Shown here: one piece after another, positions 27,028 to 32,997 of the stretch
Position numbering within the stretch: the first letter of the stretch is position 1
How the letters are laid out: each line of letters starts with the position of its first letter
NCBI GenBank assembly: GCA_003648765.1
Contig: QMPV01000015.1
Coordinates: 1-32,997, forward strand
Direction: 5' to 3'
DNA: 32,997 bases
Source of the DNA: Candidatus Aminicenantota bacterium
GTDB lineage: Bacteria; Acidobacteriota; Aminicenantia; Aminicenantales; Aminicenantaceae
Program-made: the position numbers and the translations under genes
Notes under the pieces: model-generated
Databases searched by the model: none
Told to the model about the DNA's origin: nothing
The model's input: only the letters and a program-made list of their open reading frames with translations

Positions 27028-27878
27028 TCAACCCAAAGACGAATAACAGTCTCTTCGGATTTTATTTCCAGGATTTCTCCTTTAAATTCATTCAATTCTT
27101 TGATAATTCGATCAATATCATAGCCCTTTTCTTTAAGAAGCTCCTTACTTCTCTCATCTACGGCTCGGAGAGCCAGGTCAGCCAACACCCAAGGAATCGT
27201 CAGATTGACCTTTAATTGCCCTTCCTCAAAAACCTGAAGATGAAGAAGTCTGGTTCTAGTGGCCGTCTTTTCACCGGCATACTCATCCAGAGCTTTAGGA
27301 TCCACCCGTAACAAAGCAATCTTGGCTCGATCACGGAGCTCTTCATCTTTTTCCTCAGAAAGGATTTTCTTTAGAACTTTTAAACACCGCCGCGCTATCT
27401 TCTTCTCAGGGATATAACTCAATTTAAGAGCCGCGTAATATTGAATCACTTTATTGGAGCGGTCCAGACGACCGGTAATCAAAGAAACATAATCCTTTCT
27501 TCCCTTTTTATACAATTCGTAAGCCAAATCAATTATTGAGACCTCGGCTTCCTCTTCCAAACTAGGATTTTTTTCCTTCCGGCGGAGAAATTGCTGGTAA
27601 GCGGCTATAGCTTCGGTCTCCCGGCCAGGTTGCTCTTGTAGACAACGGGCCCGATAAAAGAGGGCTTCGGTGACTAGAGGACTGTGCGGAAATTGCTGAA
27701 TAAGAGTAGTTAATTTAGCTTCTGCTTCGGCCCATTTTTTATCAAAAATTAAAATCTTGGCCTCCTGGAGAAGATCAGCCGCTTTGTGTTTTTCGGCCAA
27801 ACTAGTTCCGGTTATAATTATTAAAAGTATAATAATCCCCAAGGTTATTCTTTTTCTCACTTTAAACCTCACTTTCAT
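27024..27878 (-). CDS. Exported TPR/HEAT-like protein with C-terminal YvlB/SHOCT-like domain
   Basis: N-terminal TM/signal; TPR-like AEAKLTTLIQQFPHSPLVTEALFYRARCLQ; C-terminal LLHLQVFEEGQLKVNLTIPWVLADLAL…ILEIKSEETVIRLWVD. Confidence 0.78.
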   Translation of the reverse strand: MKVRFKVRKRITLGIIILLIIITGTSLAEKHKAADLLQEAKILIFDKKWAEAEAKLTTLIQQFPHSPLVTEALFYRARCLQEQPGRETEAIAAYQQFLRRKEKNPSLEEEAEVSIIDLAYELYKKGRKDYVSLITGRLDRSNKVIQYYAALKLSYIPEKKIARRCLKVLKKILSEEKDEELRDRAKIALLRVDPKALDEYAGEKTATRTRLLHLQVFEEGQLKVNLTIPWVLADLALRAVDERSKELLKEKGYDIDRIIKELNEFKGEILEIKSEETVIRLWVD

Positions 27879-28674
27879 CTAATTCTTTTCTGATAATGTT
27901 TATTTTCAAAAGCAATTGTTTTTCCTGAATAAATCGCTGGAGCTTGATTATTTCCTCGGATGGCAGTCCTTCGCTGACTTTTAGGAGTTCGTAAATCAAA
28001 AACTCTATTTGATCGCACAAAGCTTTAACTCGAGCTAGTCGAAAATCGGCTAACTGAGAATTAAGATACTTTTTCTTGAGTAATAATTCCTGGATTTCTT
28101 CGGCAGTCATCTTTTCTTGCCAAAAACGTTGGGCTTGATCACTGGGTAACTGAAGAAACTCCAAAAGCAACAACTGGCTTTTGTCCAAATAATCCCGCAC
28201 TTCTTCGCGAGCTAGATGCTGTTCAACCTGGTCTAGCATCTGAGGAGAAAAAGAGAAGACTTCTTCTTGAGAAATACGAGGTAACCAACCTTTGAGAATG
28301 AGTAACATGGCCAAGGCTCCAATAATTACTCCAACGCTTAATCCAGCCCAAAGGGGACGGGACAACCAAGAACGCCAGCCTGACTGCTGAAAAAATGGTT
28401 TTGATCTTGGCTTTCTTTCCCTTTGGAATTGACGATTTCTTACCTGGTGTCTTACTTTTTGAACCAATAATTCCCAGTCAATGAAATCTTCTTCTCGCCT
28501 AAGCCCCGCTGCAAAATCATCCACGGCTTGGAGGAGTTGTTGATAAACAGTCAACTCTTGTTGACAAGAAGAACATTGTTTCAAATGAGAAATTACTTTA
28601 TTCCTTTCTTCAGGCGTCAATTCATCAGTTAAAAACGCGCCCAAATTTTTTCTGGTGAAACCACATCCTTTCAT
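27862..28674 (-). CDS. Zinc-finger anti-sigma factor (transmembrane)
   Basis: LGAFLTDELTPEERNKVISHLKQCSSCQQEL (HxxxCxxC zf-HC2); TM AGLSVGVIIGALAMLLILKGW. Overlaps the sigma factor gene by 4 nt. Confidence 0.88.
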   Translation of the reverse strand: MKGCGFTRKNLGAFLTDELTPEERNKVISHLKQCSSCQQELTVYQQLLQAVDDFAAGLRREEDFIDWELLVQKVRHQVRNRQFQRERKPRSKPFFQQSGWRSWLSRPLWAGLSVGVIIGALAMLLILKGWLPRISQEEVFSFSPQMLDQVEQHLAREEVRDYLDKSQLLLLEFLQLPSDQAQRFWQEKMTAEEIQELLLKKKYLNSQLADFRLARVKALCDQIEFLIYELLKVSEGLPSEEIIKLQRFIQEKQLLLKINIIRKELDESEV

Positions 28675-29249
28675 TTCTCTCCTCCCAACAAAGGTTGAAG
28701 ATGATGCCGAAGATGACGAAGGGCTTTAAAATGAAGCGACTTAACAGTTCCTGGAGCTATCCCCAGCACCTGAGCAATTTCATCAAATTTAAGTTCATTA
28801 ATCTGTTTGAGAATAAAAACCAATTTCTGCCGGGGACTTAGTTGCTCCATAGCTTCCCCAATCAATTGACGTAATTCACTGTTTTTTTCCATTGGCCATT
28901 CTTGTTTTATTAAGGTTAAGGCATCTGGATAATGATTAATTCCCGCTCCTCTTTTCTGGCTCTTCTGCCGGCGGTAACGGTCGATACATAGATGGCGAGC
29001 AATTTGATAAAGCCAGTGTTCAATATTGGTCTCTTCTTTTAAATATCCCATCTTTTCATAAGCTCGCATAAATGTTTCCTGAACAATATCCAGCGCTTCT
29101 TCCCGATCGCCACAAAATGCATAGGCTAACCGAAATATCTTTTTCTGATAAACAGCCACCCAATGAGCCACGGCTTCCTCATTCCTCTCCCGCAACTGAG
29201 AGACAAAATTCTTCCGCGCCAACTCATTAGATCCTCCTCGGCTTCTCAT
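28671..29249 (-). CDS. ECF-type RNA polymerase sigma factor
   Basis: YAFCGDREEALDIVQETFMRAYEKM (region 2), WLYQIARHLCIDRYRRQ, and LSPRQKLVFILKQINELKFDEIAQVLGIAPGTVKSLHFKALRHLR (region 4). Confidence 0.95.
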   Translation of the reverse strand: MRSRGGSNELARKNFVSQLRERNEEAVAHWVAVYQKKIFRLAYAFCGDREEALDIVQETFMRAYEKMGYLKEETNIEHWLYQIARHLCIDRYRRQKSQKRGAGINHYPDALTLIKQEWPMEKNSELRQLIGEAMEQLSPRQKLVFILKQINELKFDEIAQVLGIAPGTVKSLHFKALRHLRHHLQPLLGGEK

Positions 29250-29285
29250 CTACCTGATTATATCCTTTTTTTCGGCAAAATAACT

Positions 29286-29720
29286 TTACTCCAGCCAGAT
29301 CAATACTCGGTCATCTTCAGTCAATACTTCCAACAGGAGACCTGCCCCCCTAGTGAAAATCAATTGCCATTCTTCCTCACTGACCTTATCCACCCAGTGA
29401 TTATGGGAAAAAGCTGGCCTTTCATCATCAAAGGCCCAACAATCTTTCATCCCCAAAATCAATCCCAACGGGGCTGTTAACCGAACCAGTCTCGCTTCAT
29501 CTCGCTCATAGACCAAAAGACAAATTTTCTGGGGTTGTTGGTTATCCTTTCGGGCTACTTGGGCGATCCGTTTATAAGCTTGGGCAAAATAAGGTTCGGG
29601 ATTATCAATGTTTTCCATCAACTGAACTGAAGCGCAGCCCGCCAGAGTAAAAATAATTAGGATAAACAAAAAAATGATTATTGGTTGGGGTTTTTTTGGA
29701 GCTAACATCAGCCTCTCCAC
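29286..29720 (-). CDS. Small lipoprotein with YvlB/SHOCT-like C-terminal region
   Basis: Lipobox FTLAGC; C-terminal CLLVYERDEARLVRLTAPLGLILG…LLEVLTEDDRVLIWLE resembles its two paralogous neighbours. Start likely at MLAPKK. Confidence 0.7.
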   Translation of the reverse strand: MERLMLAPKKPQPIIIFLFILIIFTLAGCASVQLMENIDNPEPYFAQAYKRIAQVARKDNQQPQKICLLVYERDEARLVRLTAPLGLILGMKDCWAFDDERPAFSHNHWVDKVSEEEWQLIFTRGAGLLLEVLTEDDRVLIWLE

Positions 29721-30132
29721 GTTAAACTAATTTCCACCCTTCCTTACGCAAACTGAAAGAAAAAAGTTTATCCCTTTTAGTTAATTTTCTTCTATTTAAA
29801 TTTATTCAGCTAAATCAACGCCCCCCCTTCTCCGCCAGTCAATTCTTCTCATTTTCAAGTTAAAGTGAACTTCTATTCTCCCCTCTCCAAGATGTATCTA
29901 AGTGTTAATGGAGAGGAAAGGCAAAATATCCAGGAACCTCTATTCCCTCCCAGAATTCCACCAAAAAATTGACCTTTTCTCGCTGAATATCGGTTAGAAA
30001 GGCCTCTCCTCCTTTTTTTTCTCCCAGGATGGGCTAAGCAATAAACAAAGACCTTCTTTTAAAACTAACTGGAGAAAAATAACTTGCCTCGCTGAGCTAG
30101 ATATAGGTAAAATCCACTTACAGGAGGCTGGC

Positions 30133-31881
30133 ATGAAAAGGAGAACCACCTATTTATTAATAATTATTTTCTTTTTTATCTTCCTCATTGGCGCCACCCT
30201 CATCTCCATTTTATATTTTGAGTTCGCTCAGGCTCCCTCGGTTAAACCTAATTCTTTTCTAGTGATTAAACTTCAAGGCACCATAGTGGAAAGAAGCGCT
30301 CCAGACCTGTTTTCCCGGATTTTCCTTGTCTCACCTCAACTCTCTATGTATGACCTCTGGTTCACGTTCCGCAAGGCAAAAGTAGATCCTCGCATCAAAG
30401 GCATTATCCTATATCTGGGACAATTGCAATGTGATTGGGGAAAGATTAATGAACTCCGCGACCTTATCCAGGATTTTCGCCAATCAAACAAACCTATCTA
30501 TGCTTATTTTGAAGAAACTTTGGATGTCGATAAAGAATATTACCTGGCCACAGCCTGCCAAGGAATTATCCTGCATCCTTTAGGAACTCTAGGCATCAAT
30601 GGCTTGGGAGGATATGTGCCTTTCTTTAAACATACTTTAACTAAATTGGGCATCGAAGTTGAGGTGGAACACCTGGAAGAATATAAAACCGCCTACAATA
30701 TGTTCACTGAAGATAAATTCACGCCCGCCCACCAGGAAATGTTAGAATCTATTTACCGAGATATCTTCCAGCGCTATTTGACCACAGTGGCTGAAGCCCG
30801 AAAAAAGAAGACCACCGAAATGAAAAGGCTCATCGACCACGGTTTTTATCAGGGGGAAGAAGCCTTAAAATCAGGATTAGTGGATCATTTATTTTATCAA
30901 GATGAATTAGGAGAATTCCTCAAAAAACAAACCGGGAAAAAAGTAAACTTTATTAATTATTCAAACTATCTCCGGGTCAAACCATCTTCATTAGGTTTGA
31001 ATAAAGGCCCTCGAGTGGCTCTGGTTTACGCCAGTGGGCCTATCCATACCGGAGAAAGTACTTTCCAATCGATTGGCAGCACCACTTTAACAAGATGGTT
31101 TCGGAAGATCAGAAGTGATAAATCCATCAAAGGGGTGGTCTTCCGAGTCGACAGTCCCGGCGGCTCAGCCGTAGCCTCAGACATCATCCGCCGGGAAATT
31201 TTCTTAACCAAAAAAGAAAAACCCGTAGTAGTCAGTATGAGCGATGTAGCCGGTTCAGGCGGGTACTGGATTTCATTGGCCAGTCATCGAATAATCGCCC
31301 AACCCCAAACTTTGACTGGTTCTATTGGGGTAATCTCAGGCAAAATAAACATGATAACTCTCTACCAAAAAATTGGAGTAACAGCCGAAAAATTAACTTT
31401 TGGCCGTCATGCTGATATCTTTTCCACTTTCCATCGTCTCACTCTCGAAGAAAGGCAACTCCTTAAAGACCAAATTTCCCAAATTTACAACCAATTTCTT
31501 TCGCTGGTAGCTGAAGCCAGAAATAAACCCAAAGAAGAAGTTCAGAAAATAGCCAAAGGCCGTGTCTGGACCGGTGCTCAAGCCCTCCAATTGGGTCTAG
31601 TTGATGATTTAGGTGGCTTGACCTTGGCCTTGAATAAGGTCAAAGAATTAGCGGGTATTCCCCCAGAAAGAGAGGTTAAGTTGGTGGTTTTCCCTCGGGA
31701 GATTTCCTTGTGGAGCTATTTATTTTCCCGCCGGGGGATAACTGCCTCTCCTTCGCTTATTAGAGAACTTCAGGTTCAAGTCAGCCCTCAGGAATTAAAA
31801 ATGCTCAAGATTTGTCAACTTCTCCAGCAATCTGGCTCCTCAGGTTGGGCGTTAATGCCTTTCTGGAAAACTCCCCAATGA
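30133..31881 (+). CDS. sppA: Signal peptide peptidase SppA, 67K-type
   Basis: VVFRVDSPGGSAVASDIIRREI, VVSMSDVAGSGGYWISLASHRIIAQPQTLTGSIGVI and EEYKTAYNMFTEDKFTPAH. SD AGGAGG upstream of the ATG. Confidence 0.95.
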   Translation: MKRRTTYLLIIIFFFIFLIGATLISILYFEFAQAPSVKPNSFLVIKLQGTIVERSAPDLFSRIFLVSPQLSMYDLWFTFRKAKVDPRIKGIILYLGQLQCDWGKINELRDLIQDFRQSNKPIYAYFEETLDVDKEYYLATACQGIILHPLGTLGINGLGGYVPFFKHTLTKLGIEVEVEHLEEYKTAYNMFTEDKFTPAHQEMLESIYRDIFQRYLTTVAEARKKKTTEMKRLIDHGFYQGEEALKSGLVDHLFYQDELGEFLKKQTGKKVNFINYSNYLRVKPSSLGLNKGPRVALVYASGPIHTGESTFQSIGSTTLTRWFRKIRSDKSIKGVVFRVDSPGGSAVASDIIRREIFLTKKEKPVVVSMSDVAGSGGYWISLASHRIIAQPQTLTGSIGVISGKINMITLYQKIGVTAEKLTFGRHADIFSTFHRLTLEERQLLKDQISQIYNQFLSLVAEARNKPKEEVQKIAKGRVWTGAQALQLGLVDDLGGLTLALNKVKELAGIPPEREVKLVVFPREISLWSYLFSRRGITASPSLIRELQVQVSPQELKMLKICQLLQQSGSSGWALMPFWKTPQ

Positions 31882-31925
31882 AGCTAAGTTGATTGATTAA
31901 TCAGGATATTCTAAGATATCTTTCC

Positions 31926-32997
31926 ATGAGATGGCTAAAAAACGTATTTCTAGGATTATTGATCCTGTCTGTTACCCAAGTTCAGGGCCTGTTTACCCAA
32001 ATTTCTCCCTTTAAACCCAAGCTTTTCCATATAAAAAACATTCCCTCCGGCCGTCTTTCTCGGATTATCTACCTCCCAACCGGACAGGCCGTGTACCTGC
32101 GAAGTCAACTCAGTCAGGAAACGTACCTCGGTATTGTTGAAAATAGCCATTTTTCCGAACATTGGTTAGGCTCAATCGATTTTAATCTTCAAAAAGATAG
32201 ACAGGGCGATGTTTGGTTGGCTGGAATCACCAACGAAACTTCATTTCCGCAACTAATTTTAGAAAAAATAGAGCAAAGCCCATCTCTAAGACTTTCCCTC
32301 ACCCACTCTACCCAGCAGATTTATCCCTCTTCTCTTGATTTTGCTTTTGACCTGGCTAATCAGGCCGTTTTTGTCTGGTTGGAAAAATCTTCAGCTCAAT
32401 TTTCATTACAAGGATATCAAACGGCCACCGCGACTTTTTGGAAGATAAACCATCCTTCATTAAATTCTGCTTCTTTTCCTCGAATTCTTATAGATCAGAG
32501 TAACCGAATCTGGGTTTTTTGGGTGGGTAATCTTCAAGGAAATGATGATATCTTTGTTACTTGTTTTGACAACGGTCACTGGACTCCAGTGAAATGTTTA
32601 AGTGAACCCAATCCCTACCCCGACCTCTTCCCCCAAATTAAAGAGGGTCCAGACGGGCAAATCTGGCTAGTCTGGAGTGGGTACGACGGACACGATTACG
32701 AAATATTCGGCCGAAGGTTCCAAGCAGGCAAATGGTCAAACACCCAAAAAATAACAGATAACTCCACAGCAGACAGTGCTCCTTTTCTGCTCCTAATCCG
32801 AAATAAACCTCTAATATTTTGGCTTCAAGCTAAAGATACCTTTAGCTTTCTGCGCGCCTCATTCTGGCCTAAACAATCTAAAATAAATCCTGTTATTCTT
32901 TTCCAAAGCATCCATCCCTTCCATAAAATTCAGGCTGCTCTTCAAGACGGTCAAATCAGTCTAGTGCTTCAAGGATTTAAAAAAAATACTCTTTTAA
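31926..32997 (+). CDS. Exported beta-propeller-like protein, 3' truncated by window end
   Basis: ATG at 31926 (MRWLKNVFLGLLILSVTQVQGL signal peptide) and open to the last base. Repeated blade-like motifs DRQGDVWLAG, DQSNRIWVFWVG, GPDGQIWLVWSGYDGHDYEIFGR. Absent from the ORF track because there is no stop in the window. Confidence 0.75.
   Translation, partial: MRWLKNVFLGLLILSVTQVQGLFTQISPFKPKLFHIKNIPSGRLSRIIYLPTGQAVYLRSQLSQETYLGIVENSHFSEHWLGSIDFNLQKDRQGDVWLAGITNETSFPQLILEKIEQSPSLRLSLTHSTQQIYPSSLDFAFDLANQAVFVWLEKSSAQFSLQGYQTATATFWKINHPSLNSASFPRILIDQSNRIWVFWVGNLQGNDDIFVTCFDNGHWTPVKCLSEPNPYPDLFPQIKEGPDGQIWLVWSGYDGHDYEIFGRRFQAGKWSNTQKITDNSTADSAPFLLLIRNKPLIFWLQAKDTFSFLRASFWPKQSKINPVILFQSIHPFHKIQAALQDGQISLVLQGFKKNTLL

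Overview
The window reads as a chromosomal segment of a bacterium; the lineage cannot be fixed from sequence alone, though the style resembles Aminicenantes/Acidobacteria-like metagenomic genomes (weak inference). Nearly all genes are on the minus strand. Main blocks: (1) a secreted M20 amidohydrolase; (2) an ArsR-type regulator overlapping thioredoxin, behind a consensus sigma70 promoter and a palindromic operator; (3) a ComM/YifB ATPase; (4) an MglA-like GTPase with a Lys/Pro-rich tail; (5) a surface-glycan cluster of four overlapping glycosyltransferase genes in an A-B-B-A paralog order, a coiled-coil protein and a 'sulfatase-like' transferase; (6) truA converging on rimI-tsaB; (7) a tightly packed operon with a citryl-CoA synthetase-like pair (large subunit fused to a two-cluster ferredoxin domain), a citryl-CoA lyase-like protein, an HD protein, two different aconitase/LeuCD-type pairs and an isocitrate-type dehydrogenase; (8) an ECF sigma/anti-sigma locus whose neighbours share a C-terminal domain; (9) an SppA-type peptidase and a truncated beta-propeller-like ORF missing from the supplied ORF track. 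Non-coding highlights: a 327-bp MITE-like element with 24-bp TIRs and an 8-bp target-site duplication, and a dispersed palindromic GGTGTCTGACACC repeat family at two intergenic loci on either side of the glycan cluster. The best candidate for a poorly described system is block 7, the ferredoxin-fused citryl-CoA synthetase operon.
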